DNA from: Rhodoferax sp.
Lineage (GTDB): Bacteria; Pseudomonadota; Gammaproteobacteria; Burkholderiales; Burkholderiaceae_C
NCBI RefSeq assembly: GCF_030646845.1
Contig: NZ_JAUSLE010000058.1
Span: 1 to 64,000 of the forward strand
Direction: 5' to 3'
DNA length: 64,000 bases
Every line of letters begins with the position of its first letter. The stretch's first letter is position 1. The notes under the pieces are model-generated. The model was not told the origin of the DNA, did not search any database, and saw only the letters and a program-made list of their open reading frames with translations. Made by a program: the position numbers and the translations under genes. This document shows positions 42,397 through 51,993 of this stretch, in pieces.

Positions 42397-45378
42397 GTGA
42401 AAGAAGAACTGACCCCACCTTCTGACAGTCAAGTCTCCCAGGCTACACAATGCAGTCCGTCGGGTTTGTACCCGCCTGAGCAGGAGCAGGACGACAGCGA
42501 CAACCCCTGGAAGCTGGCGCTGGAGAGTTCGGGCGAAGGCGTCTGGGACTGGAACGTGGTCACCGGTGAGCAGACGCACTCCAGGCAATGGAAAGAAATG
42601 CTCGGCTATGCGGAGCATGAGGTCGGCACGGGTTATCACGAGTTCACCGACCGGGTCCACCCCGATGACATTGCCCGTGTGCAGGCCGCAGCCACAGCCT
42701 ACATGGAGGGCCGCGCACCGGCCTATTCGGCTGACCTGCGCCTGCGCTGCAAGGACGGCTCCTGGAAGTGGATTCTCACCCGCGGCATGGTGGTCAGCCG
42801 CGATGCCAGAGGTCGGCCCCTACGCATGATCGGCACCCATACCGATATCACCGAGCGCAAGCAGACTGAGGAGACGCTGCGCGAGCTCAACCTGCGACTG
42901 ATTGAGCAGACCGGTCTGATGCAAACCACACTGGCCAGCATCAGCCAGGGGATCTTCATGCTCGATGCCACTGGACGGGTCAGCACCTTCAACCCCAGGG
43001 TCTGCGAGTTGCTGGATATGCCGGAGAGTTTCCTGGCGAACCACCCCACCACGCAGGAGATGACGATTTACCAGCTGGAACGGGGCGATTTCGGTCCCGA
43101 CGCGCAACTGATGGACCCCAAGACGCGCAGCTACGTGATGAGCGTGGCGCAGGGGACTCCGGGGGTGCTGCCCAGCCACTATTTGCGGCTGACGCCGGCG
43201 GGTCGTACCCTGGAGGTCAAGACCCAGATCCTGCCCGATGGCAGCATGGTGCGCACCTTTGCGGATGTGACGGACTATGTTCAGGCCGAAACGGCCCGCA
43301 AGCAGTTGAACCTGTTGCTCGATGCCACGCAAGCCATTGCCCGTGTGGGCGGCTGGGATGCTGACATTGCCAATGACCGGATTTTCTGGACCGCCGGTAT
43401 TTATCGCCTGCTCGAAACATCGGCGGAGCAATACACACCGACAACGGCCACGGCGAGCCAGTTTTTTACGCCGCAGGCGCGCGCGCTGATCAAGGCGTCC
43501 TATGGGGACGGCATCGATCAACCCGAGGGGCATGATCTCGAACTGGAAATGGTCACGGCCCGGGGGCGGCGCATATGGGTCCACTCCATGGGCACAACAA
43601 CATGGGAACAGGGCAAGCCGGTGCGGCGAACCGCCGTGTTGCAGGACATCACCGAACGCAAGCAGAATGAGGCCGCCTTGCGGGAGAACGAGGAGCGCTG
43701 GAAGCTGGCGCTGGAGAGTACCGGCGATGGCGTGTGGGACTGGTATGTCCAGACCGGCGAGGAGTTCTTCTCCCGGCGCCTGAAGGAGATGTATGGCTTC
43801 GGCGAGCACGAAATGCCCGATCTCGCATCCGAACTCGACGCTCGCACCCACCCCGAAGACGTGGCGAACATGCACAAGGACCGGCAGGCCCATTTTGACG
43901 GCCTCACGCCCACCTACATCAACGAGCACCGCGTGCGCTGCCGGGACGGCAACTGGAAATGGGTGTTAGCCCGGGGCATGGTCATCAGCCGCGATGCACA
44001 AGGCCGCCCATTGCGCATGATCGGCACCCACACCGACATCACCGATCGAAAAAGGTCAGAGGCGCTGGTCTGGCAACAAGCCCATTTCGACGCGCTCACC
44101 GGCCTGCCCAACCGCAACATGCTGCGCGACCGGCTGGAACAGGAAATCAAGAAGAGCCGGCGCGACGGACTGCAGCTCGCCTGCCTGTTCATTGACCTCG
44201 ACCATTTCAAGGAAGTCAACGACACGCTCGGCCACGACACCGGCGACCTGCTGCTGATTGAAGCCGCCCGCCGCATCCGGGACTGCGTGCGAGCGTCCGA
44301 CACCGTGGCCCGCATGGGCGGCGATGAGTTCACCGTCATCCTGACCGAGGTGACCGACGCCGCCAGCATCGAGAGCATCCTGCAAAAAATCCTGCAGGCA
44401 CTGGAGGCCGTGTTCGAACTGGGTGACGAGCGGGTTTTTGTCTCCGCCAGCATCGGCATCACGATGTACCCGCTGGATGCCACGGAAATTGAAGGTCTGT
44501 TCAAGAACGCGGACCAGGCACTCTATGTGGCAAAAGGCGCCGGACGGAATCGATTCAGCTTTTTCACGCCGGCACTGCAGGAGGCGGCCCAGATGCGCGT
44601 GCGCCTGGCGAATGACTTGCGCGGCGGGCTGATCCATCAGCAGTTCAGGGTGGTTTACCAGCCCATTGTCGAACTCGCCACCGGGGCCGTTCACAAGGCG
44701 GAAGCGCTGATTCGCTGGCATCACCCCACGCGCGGGCTGGTCAGTCCGGCCGACTTCATCCCGATCGCAGAAGCCAGTGGCCTCATCGTGGACATTGGGG
44801 ACTGGGTGTTCCAGCAGGCGGCCCACCAGGTGAAGGCGTGGCGGGCCGCGCTGGACTGCGATTTCCAGATCAGCGTCAACAAGTCACCGGTGCAGTTTCA
44901 CGAACGTGGCGGCAGCCACGCACCGTGGGACCGACAACTGCAGGCGATGGGCTTGCCGGGCGAGAGCATTGTGGTGGAAATCACCGAAGGGCTGCTGCTG
45001 GACACCAGCTCCAGTGTGGCCGACCAGCTGCTGGAACTGCGCGACGCCGGCATTCAGGTGTCACTGGACGACTTCGGCACCGGCTATTCGTCGCTGTCCT
45101 ACCTGCAGAAATTTGACATCGATTTCATCAAGATCGACCAGTCCTTCGTGCGCCACCTGATTGCCGACTCTACCGACCTGGCCCTGTGCAAAGCCATCAT
45201 CGTCATGGCCCATGCATTGGGCATCAAGGTGATTGCCGAGGGCGTTGAGACCCCGCTGCAGCGCGACCTGCTGGTCGCTGCGGGCTGCGACTACGCGCAG
45301 GGCTACCTGTTCTCGCGCCCCATCCCGGCGCCGGACTTTGAGGCCTTCATGGCAAGCAAAGGCCGGTCTGGCCGTTGA
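42397..45378 (+). CDS. PAS-GGDEF-EAL cyclic-di-GMP signalling protein
   Basis: A 993-residue cytosolic sensor. Four PAS/PAC-type units fill residues ~35-555; the first and fourth are near-duplicates (both contain WKLALES, GVWDW and RPLRMIGTHTDIT). The GGDEF domain has intact GGDEF (641-645) and an RxxD inhibitory site five residues upstream (RASD). The EAL domain has EALIRW (from 769), ITEGLLLD, DDFGTGYSSLSYL and EGVETP, the full phosphodiesterase set. Both synthesis and hydrolysis of c-di-GMP are therefore possible. The start is GTG with no obvious RBS; no in-frame ATG precedes the first PAS. Confidence 0.93.
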   Translation: MKEELTPPSDSQVSQATQCSPSGLYPPEQEQDDSDNPWKLALESSGEGVWDWNVVTGEQTHSRQWKEMLGYAEHEVGTGYHEFTDRVHPDDIARVQAAATAYMEGRAPAYSADLRLRCKDGSWKWILTRGMVVSRDARGRPLRMIGTHTDITERKQTEETLRELNLRLIEQTGLMQTTLASISQGIFMLDATGRVSTFNPRVCELLDMPESFLANHPTTQEMTIYQLERGDFGPDAQLMDPKTRSYVMSVAQGTPGVLPSHYLRLTPAGRTLEVKTQILPDGSMVRTFADVTDYVQAETARKQLNLLLDATQAIARVGGWDADIANDRIFWTAGIYRLLETSAEQYTPTTATASQFFTPQARALIKASYGDGIDQPEGHDLELEMVTARGRRIWVHSMGTTTWEQGKPVRRTAVLQDITERKQNEAALRENEERWKLALESTGDGVWDWYVQTGEEFFSRRLKEMYGFGEHEMPDLASELDARTHPEDVANMHKDRQAHFDGLTPTYINEHRVRCRDGNWKWVLARGMVISRDAQGRPLRMIGTHTDITDRKRSEALVWQQAHFDALTGLPNRNMLRDRLEQEIKKSRRDGLQLACLFIDLDHFKEVNDTLGHDTGDLLLIEAARRIRDCVRASDTVARMGGDEFTVILTEVTDAASIESILQKILQALEAVFELGDERVFVSASIGITMYPLDATEIEGLFKNADQALYVAKGAGRNRFSFFTPALQEAAQMRVRLANDLRGGLIHQQFRVVYQPIVELATGAVHKAEALIRWHHPTRGLVSPADFIPIAEASGLIVDIGDWVFQQAAHQVKAWRAALDCDFQISVNKSPVQFHERGGSHAPWDRQLQAMGLPGESIVVEITEGLLLDTSSSVADQLLELRDAGIQVSLDDFGTGYSSLSYLQKFDIDFIKIDQSFVRHLIADSTDLALCKAIIVMAHALGIKVIAEGVETPLQRDLLVAAGCDYAQGYLFSRPIPAPDFEAFMASKGRSGR

Positions 45379-45410
45379 ACCAGTGGCCCCGGCCCCTACC
45401 GGTGCGGACC

Positions 45411-46403
45411 TCAAGCCACCAGTGCCAACGCGCCGAAGTCACCCACCCGTTCACCCAGGCCGGCCGGCACCAGTTCGCAGCCGTCGGTCAAAGCCGCCAG
45501 TCGGCCGCTGATGTGGGTCTGCAGCTTTGGCAACAGCATCGCGCGGTGATGCCAGAACACGCTGCCCCCGATACTGATGCGCTGCAGGTCGAGCGTCACG
45601 ATCAGGTTGTACAGGGTACGACCAATCACCCGGCACAAGTCATCAATGATGGCCGCAGCCCTTGCATCACCTGCATTGGCAGCGATGAAAAGCGTGGCAG
45701 CATCCGTGTAGCCCAGATGTCCAAAACGCCGGGGGATCGCGTTACCGGCGGCCAGACCTTCCACGTCGCCAACATTGCCGCAACCGCACAGGGCGTCTTC
45801 GTTGTCACTCACAAAGAGATGACCGGCGTGGCCGGCATTGCCGTTCTTGCCGCGCAGCACATGCCCGTCCACGCACAGACCCACGCCAATGCCGGTGCTC
45901 CAGGTCAGGTAAGCGCAGTTGGCCAGGGGCTGGCCGTTGATCTGGAGGGCGCCCCAGCGGCGCTCGGCCTCCAGTGCGCCGATGCCGTCGTTCTCCACCC
46001 GCACCCTGGCGAAAACCTGACGCAAGGGCGCCTCCAGCAAAGCGGTCTGCCATTCGTTGGGCAGGCCGCGCGCCTGGCCCGCCAGACCGCCGCAGATATT
46101 GGGTGCGGCCAACTCCACGCAGCCGGCATTCATGACAAACGGGCCGCAGGAGGCCACGCCCACCGCCGAAAGATCGGCAATCGCCACACCGGCGGCCTGG
46201 CAGCTTTGCCCCACCAGCCGGATGATCTGCTGCGCCAGCGCATCGTTGGCACCCACTTTGGCAGTCGGTTCAGCCACACGCCCTCGCACCCCCCGGGCGT
46301 CGGCGATGCTGACCGCCACCTTGGTGCCACCAACGTCAACGCAGGCGACTGGCGCGGCGCCTTCAGGAAGTCGAAATCCGTCAGACTGGAAAGGCTTGTT
46401 CAT
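45411..46403 (-). CDS. ROK-family sugar kinase (glucokinase-like)
   Basis: A 330-residue ROK protein. The N-terminal phosphate loop is ACVDVGGTKVAVSI; RVENDGIGALEAE carries the sugar-contacting Asn-Asp; the zinc-binding ROK signature appears as GHAGHLF followed by CGCGNVGDVEG. It should phosphorylate glucose, N-acetylmannosamine or a similar hexose. There is no HTH, so it is an enzyme, not a NagC-type repressor. The ATG at 46403 is preferred; a TTG at 46430 would add nine residues. It follows trxC in the opposite sense of the GGDEF gene, which converges on it. Confidence 0.9.
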   Translation of the reverse strand: MNKPFQSDGFRLPEGAAPVACVDVGGTKVAVSIADARGVRGRVAEPTAKVGANDALAQQIIRLVGQSCQAAGVAIADLSAVGVASCGPFVMNAGCVELAAPNICGGLAGQARGLPNEWQTALLEAPLRQVFARVRVENDGIGALEAERRWGALQINGQPLANCAYLTWSTGIGVGLCVDGHVLRGKNGNAGHAGHLFVSDNEDALCGCGNVGDVEGLAAGNAIPRRFGHLGYTDAATLFIAANAGDARAAAIIDDLCRVIGRTLYNLIVTLDLQRISIGGSVFWHHRAMLLPKLQTHISGRLAALTDGCELVPAGLGERVGDFGALALVA

Positions 46404-46453
46404 GCGTGCTGTCACTGATTGCTGATGCAAGCGGGCTGGACCCAGGACGGCCT

Positions 46454-46891
46454 TCAGGCGCGTTGTGATTGCGCCCAGCGGACGATGTCGGCCGCCCCCA
46501 TGGCGCCGGCCTGGCGCGCGACTTCGCGCCCGTTGGCAAACAGCGCCAGCGTGGGAATGCTGCGAATATTGAATCGGGCGCCCAAGGATTGGGACGCTTC
46601 GGTATCGACCTTGACGAGCCTGAAACGCGGCTCCAGCTGCGCCGCCGCCTGTTCAAACGCCGGCGCCATCTGGCGACACGGACCACACCACGGCGCCCAG
46701 AAGTCCACCAGCACCGGAATCTGGCTGCGGTTGATGTGCCGGTCAAAATTGCTCTCATCCAGGGCCAGCGAATGCGCCACAAACAGCGGCTTGTGACAGC
46801 TGCCGCAATCGGGCGCGTTGGCCAGGTCATCGCCGCGCACGCGGTTCGTCGTGTGGCAATGCGGACAGACAATGTGCAGAGAATCAGTCAT
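46454..46891 (-). CDS. trxC: Thioredoxin 2
   Basis: A 145-residue zinc-containing thioredoxin. The N-terminal zinc finger has two Cys pairs (CPHC at about residues 9-12 and CGSC about 29-32), followed by a thioredoxin fold with the redox site WAPWCGPCRQ and cis-Pro in RSIPTLALF. It reduces cytosolic disulphides and is often oxidative-stress induced. The ATG at 46891 with AAGG upstream is preferred over one nine codons earlier. Confidence 0.95.
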   Translation of the reverse strand: MTDSLHIVCPHCHTTNRVRGDDLANAPDCGSCHKPLFVAHSLALDESNFDRHINRSQIPVLVDFWAPWCGPCRQMAPAFEQAAAQLEPRFRLVKVDTEASQSLGARFNIRSIPTLALFANGREVARQAGAMGAADIVRWAQSQRA

Positions 46892-46985
46892 CAAAATACC
46901 TTTTAACGAATCAATCAACCAAGTAGATGGAGGCCGAACCGGCAGGCTTCAAGCCTGGCATTGCCTCCAAAACCGCCCATGCAGC

Positions 46986-47180
46986 CTAGATCACCTTGGC
47001 CACGAAGCTGGCCAGCAGGCTCAACAAGATCGTGGTGGTCAGCGGAATGAACCAGTCACGGCCAAACAGGCGGAAGGAGAAGTCACCGGGCAGCTTGCCA
47101 AACCCCAGTTTATGCAGCAAGGGCGTGAGGCCGTTGATCAGCATCAAGGCAAGCAGGATGACGAAAAACCAGCGGATCAT
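46986..47180 (-). CDS. DUF2905 small membrane protein
   Basis: A 64-residue protein with two hydrophobic segments (IRWFFVILLALMLINGL and IPLTTTILLSLLASFVAKVI) separated by LGFGKLPGDFSF, the hallmark of DUF2905. Inner membrane; function unknown. The ATG at 47180 gives the normal length. It sits 20 bp downstream of the MidA-like methyltransferase gene on the same strand. Confidence 0.88.
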   Translation of the reverse strand: MIRWFFVILLALMLINGLTPLLHKLGFGKLPGDFSFRLFGRDWFIPLTTTILLSLLASFVAKVI

Positions 47181-47200
47181 GGATTGCTGCCGATCATGGT

Positions 47201-48355
47201 TCAGAGCGTATGGGTCCGGTCGCCCTGCGAAAACCCGATCGCCTCCCACGGCTCGCCCTTGTACAGGCCGATGACCTTGAACAGCTCACCCATTTCATGC
47301 TCCATGATGAGTTTTTGCGCCTGCACCCGCACGGCCAGCGGCGCCGTCTCCATTCGGGACACCAGACCGCAATTGATCAGAAACCGCGCCTGCGTGCAAT
47401 AGCCCAGGACGTTCAAGCCCGCCTCCTGGGCGGCCAGGGCGATGCCGGTGAAGTTGACGTGCGCCGTGATGTCCTTGAGCCCGATGTCGCTCAGGGGGTC
47501 GGGGTCGGACCGGTGGCTGCGGTGGCACATCACGGTACCCATGTGCCGCTGCGGGTGGTAGTACTCGTGTTCCGGGAAACCATAGTCAATCAGGAAGGCA
47601 GCGCCTACGGTGAGCCTGTCAGCCAGGGTGCGCACGAACGATTCGGCCTGGGGATGGATTTCCGTCAGATAGTCATGCACGCCTTCAATTTCCACCGGCG
47701 GACGCAAATCGGTGAGGCGGTCGTGCCAGACGAACCGGGGCGCGCCGCCGCCCTGCTGCTCGTCCATGGCCGGGTCCAGCGCGACGCCGCGCTCGTACCA
47801 GACGCCATTCACCCGGGCCAGCAGCTTGACCGGCATGGCGTCCAGCACCTCGTTGCCGAGCACCACCCCTTGCAGGGTGTCGGGCAGCTCGCTGACCCAG
47901 CGCACGGTGCCGGCAAACCTTCCCAGGGTTTCTTGCTGGCGCGCCCGCAGGCTGCCCGACAGGTCAACAATGCTGTAGCGCGCCAAGGGCAGGCCCATGG
48001 CCTCCAGGGTATCCAGCACCTGCAGCGCCAGCGCCCCGGAGCCGGCACCAAATTCCCAGACCTCGTTGGTTTGCGTGACCTGCAGGGCCTGGGCCACCTG
48101 GGCCGCAAGCGTCTGGCCAAACAGGGGCGTCATCTCGGGCGCGGTCACAAAGTCGCTGCCGGCCACGGGCACGCCCGCCTGCAGGCGCGAGGGCATGGTA
48201 CCGAATTTGGCACTGTCGTTGGCGTAATAGCCCAGGCCCGGCGTGTACAGGGCCAGCGCCATGAACGCATCAAAGCCGATCCAGCCCTGGTCCGCCGCAA
48301 TGACCTGGGCGATGCGGGCTGAGAGGGCGCTCGTTAAACTGTAGGGTGTTGTCAT
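47201..48355 (-). CDS. SAM-dependent methyltransferase, MidA/NDUFAF7 family
   Basis: A 384-residue member of the COG1565 family, whose mitochondrial relative NDUFAF7 methylates an arginine of complex I. Features: IGFDAFMALALYTPGLGYYA near the N-terminus, FVTAPEMTPLFGQ, the SAM-binding loop WEFGAGSGALA (about residues 98-108), and AFLIDYGFPEHEYYHP. The bacterial substrate is not established. The ATG at 48355 is the family start; it is divergent from the SDR gene with only 21 bp between starts. Confidence 0.9.
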   Translation of the reverse strand: MTTPYSLTSALSARIAQVIAADQGWIGFDAFMALALYTPGLGYYANDSAKFGTMPSRLQAGVPVAGSDFVTAPEMTPLFGQTLAAQVAQALQVTQTNEVWEFGAGSGALALQVLDTLEAMGLPLARYSIVDLSGSLRARQQETLGRFAGTVRWVSELPDTLQGVVLGNEVLDAMPVKLLARVNGVWYERGVALDPAMDEQQGGGAPRFVWHDRLTDLRPPVEIEGVHDYLTEIHPQAESFVRTLADRLTVGAAFLIDYGFPEHEYYHPQRHMGTVMCHRSHRSDPDPLSDIGLKDITAHVNFTGIALAAQEAGLNVLGYCTQARFLINCGLVSRMETAPLAVRVQAQKLIMEHEMGELFKVIGLYKGEPWEAIGFSQGDRTHTL

Positions 48356-48376
48356 CACAGCCTGAATTGTCCCCGA

Positions 48377-49171
48377 ATGTCTTCGCCCGCTCCCGCCCGC
48401 ACGGTTCTCGTCACCGGTTCTGCCAAACGGCTGGGGCGTGAAATCGCGCTCGCGCTGGCGAAGGACGGCTGGCAGGTGGCCGTGCACTACCGGGATTCAC
48501 TCGAAGATGCTACCAAAACAGTAGCTGACTGCGCACGTTTGGCGGGGGCTAGCGCCTCTTTTCGTGCAAACCTGGCGAACGAGGCGGCGGTGCGCAATTT
48601 GCTCCCGCAGGTGATTGCCCGATTTGGCCGGGTGGACGCCGTGGTCAACAGCGCCTCCACTTTTGAGCACGACACCGCGTCGACCTTTGGCTTTGCCGCC
48701 ATGGAAAAACACATGCGCAGCAACGCAGGCGCCGCCATTCTGCTGGCGCAGGCGCTGCACGCGCATGTGCTGGCGCGCGAGGGCGCGGACAATCCGACTG
48801 CGAGCGGGTCGCAGGGCGTGGTGGTGAATCTGCTGGACCAGAAACTGTGGAACCAGAATCCCGATTTCTTCAGTTACACCCTGTCCAAAGCGGCGCTGGA
48901 AGCCGCCAACACCCTGCTGGCGATGGCGCTGGCACCGCAGCTTCGCGTCGTCGGCGTCGCGCCAGGACTGACGCTGACCAGCCACCTGCTGACGCAGGAG
49001 AAATTTGAAGCGCTGCACCAGCTTTCGCCGCTGGGCCGCTCGTCAACAACGGCCGATGTGGCCGCCACCGTGAAGTTTGCGATCGACAACCAGTCCATCA
49101 CCGGCACCACACTGCTGGTCGATGGCGGCCAGCATCTGATGAAATTCGAACGTGATTTTTCCATGCTGTGA
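48377..49171 (+). CDS. SDR oxidoreductase, probable pteridine/dihydromonapterin reductase
   Basis: A 264-residue SDR. The cofactor motif TGSAKRLGREIA (TGxxxRxG form) is the pattern of pteridine reductase PTR1/FolM, with an Arg favouring NADPH; the catalytic Tyr and Lys are in SYTLSKAAL. folB lies 30 bp downstream, so a role in reducing dihydropterins for folate or tetrahydromonapterin synthesis is likely. Residues ~44-62 (ATKTVADCARLAGASASF region) are encoded by a repeat copy that here replaces rather than lengthens the segment. Confidence 0.85.
   Translation: MSSPAPARTVLVTGSAKRLGREIALALAKDGWQVAVHYRDSLEDATKTVADCARLAGASASFRANLANEAAVRNLLPQVIARFGRVDAVVNSASTFEHDTASTFGFAAMEKHMRSNAGAAILLAQALHAHVLAREGADNPTASGSQGVVVNLLDQKLWNQNPDFFSYTLSKAALEAANTLLAMALAPQLRVVGVAPGLTLTSHLLTQEKFEALHQLSPLGRSSTTADVAATVKFAIDNQSITGTTLLVDGGQHLMKFERDFSML
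48507..48562 (+). repeat. Interspersed repeat, family I, copy E (inside SDR gene)
   Basis: ATGCTACCAAAACAGTAGCT, then CTGCGCACG and GGCGGGGGCTAGCGCC. It encodes ATKTVADCARLAGASASF in the common register. Confidence 0.75.
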
Positions 49172-49201
49172 CCCCTTGCAGCGAACGAACCCATCCACCC
49201 C

Positions 49202-49573
49202 ATGCCCAACACACTAGGCCACCAGACCCTCACGCTCACCGGTTTGCGTTTTGACGCCAACCTGGGGATTCTGGAGCTGGAAAAAACCGCGCCGCAGCCG
49301 ATTCAGGTCGATGCCGAACTGAGCCTGGGCCAGCAGCCGCTGCTGCCGCACGACGACGACATCCACCATGTACTGGACTACCGCAAGGTGCGCCAGATCA
49401 TCATCAATGAATGCACTGCCGAGCATGTGAACCTGCTCGAAACCCTGATCGGCAAGCTTGCCAACCGGCTGATGCAGCTGCCCGGCGTGCTCGGGGTGCG
49501 GGTGAAAATTGCCAAGCTGGAAATTTTTGACGACTGCGAAGTCGCCATTCGCATGGAAACCGGTCAGTGGTAA
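49202..49573 (+). CDS. folB: Dihydroneopterin aldolase
   Basis: A 123-residue FolB, converting 7,8-dihydroneopterin to 6-hydroxymethyl-dihydropterin in folate synthesis. [32 protein letters not shown] and [15 protein letters not shown] match the family, with the conserved Glu (LLET) that anchors the pterin. It is 30 bp after the SDR and 14 bp before ttcA, so an SDR-folB-ttcA operon is likely. Confidence 0.95.
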   Translation: MPNTLGHQTLTLTGLRFDANLGILELEKTAPQPIQVDAELSLGQQPLLPHDDDIHHVLDYRKVRQIIINECTAEHVNLLETLIGKLANRLMQLPGVLGVRVKIAKLEIFDDCEVAIRMETGQW

Positions 49574-49587
49574 CAGGAAAGAAATAT

Positions 49588-50523
49588 ATGAGTGCAGTCT
49601 GGACAGACAACGAGGTGACGCCGCTCGACCAGGAGCCGGCAAAAAAACCCAAAATCGAGCTCGAAACCCACAAGCTTGAAAAGCGGCTGTGCCGTCAGGT
49701 CGGTCAGGCCATCATGGACTTCAACATGATTGAAGAGGGCGACCGTGTGATGGTGTGCGTGTCGGGCGGCAAGGACAGCTACGGCATGCTCGACATCCTG
49801 CTCAAGTTGCAGGCCCGGGCTCCCATCAACTTCGAGCTGATTGCCGTCAACCTGGACCAGAAGCAGCCCGGTTTTCCGGACCACATCCTGCCCGAGTACC
49901 TGAAACAACTGGGGGTGCCGTTTCACATTGAAACGCAGGACACCTACAGCATCGTGAAGAAGGTGATTCCCGAAGGCAAGACCATGTGCAGCCTGTGCAG
50001 CCGTCTGCGCCGCGGCATTTTGTACCGGGTGGCCGATGAGCTCAAGATCACCAAGATTGCGCTGGGCCACCACCGCGACGACATGCTGCAGACTTTCTTT
50101 CTCAACATGTTCTTTGCCGGCAAGCTCAAGGGCATGCCGCCCAAACTGGTGAGCGACGACGGTGGCCACATCGTGATCCGGCCACTGGCCAATGTGGCCG
50201 AGAAAGACCTCATCCGCTGGGCCGCGCACCGCCAGTTCCCCATCATTCCGTGCTCGCTGTGCGGCAGCCAGGAAAACCTGCAGCGCAAACAGATCGGCAA
50301 CATGCTGCGCGACTGGGAGAAGCAATACCCCGGGCGCATCGAGAGCATGTTCACCGCGCTGCAAAACGTGGTGCCCTCGCACCTGATGGACACAAAGCGC
50401 CATAATTTCAGGGACGTCAAGACCACCGGGGTGCCGTGTGCAGACGGCGACAAGGTGTTTGACGAGGAAGAGTTCCCGGTGGCCTCGTTGCCCAGCCTGC
50501 AGATGGTCAGCATTCAGGTCTGA
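49588..50523 (+). CDS. ttcA: tRNA 2-thiocytidine synthetase
   Basis: A 311-residue TtcA that installs 2-thiocytidine at position 32 of some tRNAs. The PP-loop is [16 protein letters not shown]; an iron-sulphur cluster site is formed by CSLCSR (about residue 135) and the later CSLCGSQ. The ATG at 49588 follows AGGAAAG and is the family-like start; one 7 codons upstream overlaps the folB stop. Confidence 0.96.
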   Translation: MSAVWTDNEVTPLDQEPAKKPKIELETHKLEKRLCRQVGQAIMDFNMIEEGDRVMVCVSGGKDSYGMLDILLKLQARAPINFELIAVNLDQKQPGFPDHILPEYLKQLGVPFHIETQDTYSIVKKVIPEGKTMCSLCSRLRRGILYRVADELKITKIALGHHRDDMLQTFFLNMFFAGKLKGMPPKLVSDDGGHIVIRPLANVAEKDLIRWAAHRQFPIIPCSLCGSQENLQRKQIGNMLRDWEKQYPGRIESMFTALQNVVPSHLMDTKRHNFRDVKTTGVPCADGDKVFDEEEFPVASLPSLQMVSIQV

Positions 50524-50553
50524 TTTCCTTCACTGTCTTACACGGGAGGTCTC

Positions 50554-51162
50554 ATGTTCAGGTCATTGCTTGCTCTTGTTTTTGCGGCGTTCTGGTTGAC
50601 CGGCTGTGGCGGCATGCGGCTGGTGGAGTCAGATGTCCGCAGCTACGCGACCCCGCCGCTGGTGCCGCCTGGCGCCAGCTACCGGTTTGAGCGCTTGCTG
50701 TCGCAACAGGCTGATGTAGCGCGGCAGACCCGGCTGGAAGCCATGACGCAACAGGCGCTGGCAAAAGTCGGCCTGCAACGCAATGACGCGGTCGCCCGTT
50801 ATAGCGTGCAGGTTTCGGCCGCCATGAAAGTGACACCCTATGCGCCGTGGGATCAACCTGCCCCGGGCTGGGGCCTGGGCTGGAACCTGGGCCTGGGCGT
50901 GCACAGCGGCAATGTGCTGCTGATGGGGAACACTGGCTGGCCCGGCTTTGGCATGGGCGAGTCACCCTATTACTGGCGCCAGGTCAGTCTCATCATCCGC
51001 AACCTGAGCACGGCCCAGGTGGTTTACGAAACCCACGCGACACATGACGGGCGCTGGGCCGACAGCGAAGCGGTCATACCGGCCATGCTGGACGCTGCGC
51101 TGAAAGGCTTCCCCAACCCGCCACCCGGCGTGCGCCGGATCAACATCGAAATCCCACGCTAG
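50554..51162 (+). CDS. DUF4136 lipoprotein
   Basis: A 202-residue putative lipoprotein. Signal with lipobox LTGC (Cys18), then a DUF4136-like domain: YRFERL near the start, ALAKVGLQRNDAVARYSVQVSA, and the end YETHATHDGRW. A Gly/Trp-rich stretch (PGWGLGWNLGLGVHSG) lies in the middle. Probably outer-membrane; function unknown. A repeat of family II follows its stop codon within about 10 bp and may end its transcript. Confidence 0.82.
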   Translation: MFRSLLALVFAAFWLTGCGGMRLVESDVRSYATPPLVPPGASYRFERLLSQQADVARQTRLEAMTQQALAKVGLQRNDAVARYSVQVSAAMKVTPYAPWDQPAPGWGLGWNLGLGVHSGNVLLMGNTGWPGFGMGESPYYWRQVSLIIRNLSTAQVVYETHATHDGRWADSEAVIPAMLDAALKGFPNPPPGVRRINIEIPR

Positions 51163-51168
51163 AAATAT

Positions 51169-51242
51169 GGCCCCCACGCTCGGCACTTCGTGTCCTCCCT
51201 GCCCCCCGCGGGGGCTGATCCGTCTTGGGGCGGCCCGGCGCC
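51169..51242 (+). repeat. Interspersed GC-rich repeat, family II, copy 1
   Basis: GCCCCCACGCTC, TTCGTGTCC, the palindrome GCCCCCCGCGGGGGC, then CTTGGGGCGGCCCGGCG. It matches copy 2 (59299-59375) in order and spacing. The palindrome folds into a strong hairpin and lies right after a stop codon. Confidence 0.75.
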
Positions 51243-51258
51243 GGATCTATCCAGAATC

Positions 51259-51906
51259 ATGCCCATGAACGCCACCCGCATCATTGCCGTTCGGCACGGT
51301 GAAACCGCCTGGAACGTGGACACCCGCGTCCAGGGGCAACTTGATATCGAACTCAACGAGACTGGCCGCTGGCAGGCGCAGCGTCTCGCACTGGCGCTGG
51401 CTGGCGAGCCCGTCAACGCCATCTACTCCAGCGATTTGTTGCGGGCCAGGGATACGGCGCACGCCATTGCCCGCATCACCGGACAAGCGCTGCAAACCCA
51501 CGAGGGCTTGCGGGAGCGCGGTTTTGGCGTCTTGCAGGGCAAGACCCACTCGGAAATCGAAGCGCACTGGCCCGAGCAGGCGCTGCGCTGGCGCCAGCGC
51601 GACCCGCATTGGGCGCCACACGGCGGTGAATCGCTGGTGGACGTGCGCGAGCGCATCATCCGGACCGCGTCTGAGCTGGCAGCCCGGCACGTGGGCGAAC
51701 AAATTGTGCTGGTGGCCCACGGCGGTGTGATGGACGTGCTTTACCGCGCCGCTACCGGGCAGGACCTGCAGGCACCGCGCAGCTGGCAATTGGGGAATGC
51801 GGCCATCAACCGGCTGTTGTGGACGCCGGACGGCCTCACCCTGGTGGGCTGGTCCGACACGCGCCATCTGGACGACGACGCGACGCTGGACGAAACGACG
51901 GCCTGA
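51259..51906 (+). CDS. Histidine phosphatase family protein (phosphoglycerate mutase-like)
   Basis: A 215-residue enzyme with the catalytic RHGE motif (IAVRHGETAWN) and the second His in LVAHGGVMDV; Arg in SSDLLRARDTA and Glu in LRERGFGVLQG complete the phosphate pocket. This is the cofactor-dependent mutase-like or phosphatase subgroup (GpmB/CobC-like); substrate unassigned. ATGs at 51259 and 51265 are both possible. The gene begins directly after a family II repeat. Confidence 0.9.
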   Translation: MPMNATRIIAVRHGETAWNVDTRVQGQLDIELNETGRWQAQRLALALAGEPVNAIYSSDLLRARDTAHAIARITGQALQTHEGLRERGFGVLQGKTHSEIEAHWPEQALRWRQRDPHWAPHGGESLVDVRERIIRTASELAARHVGEQIVLVAHGGVMDVLYRAATGQDLQAPRSWQLGNAAINRLLWTPDGLTLVGWSDTRHLDDDATLDETTA

Positions 51907-51993
51907 GAAAGGCCCCCAAGGCGGGCGACAACGCCGGCTTCATCAGGGTTGATGCCAAGGGCATTACGGCGTGACCCACGGCAAAATCAAGGC

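Noticed and set aside
46943..46957. Inverted repeat CAGGCTT-C-AAGCCTG after trxC/DUF2905 as a terminator.
   Set aside because: One-base loop and no T-tract; the flanking genes are on the same strand, and a real terminator there is not supported.
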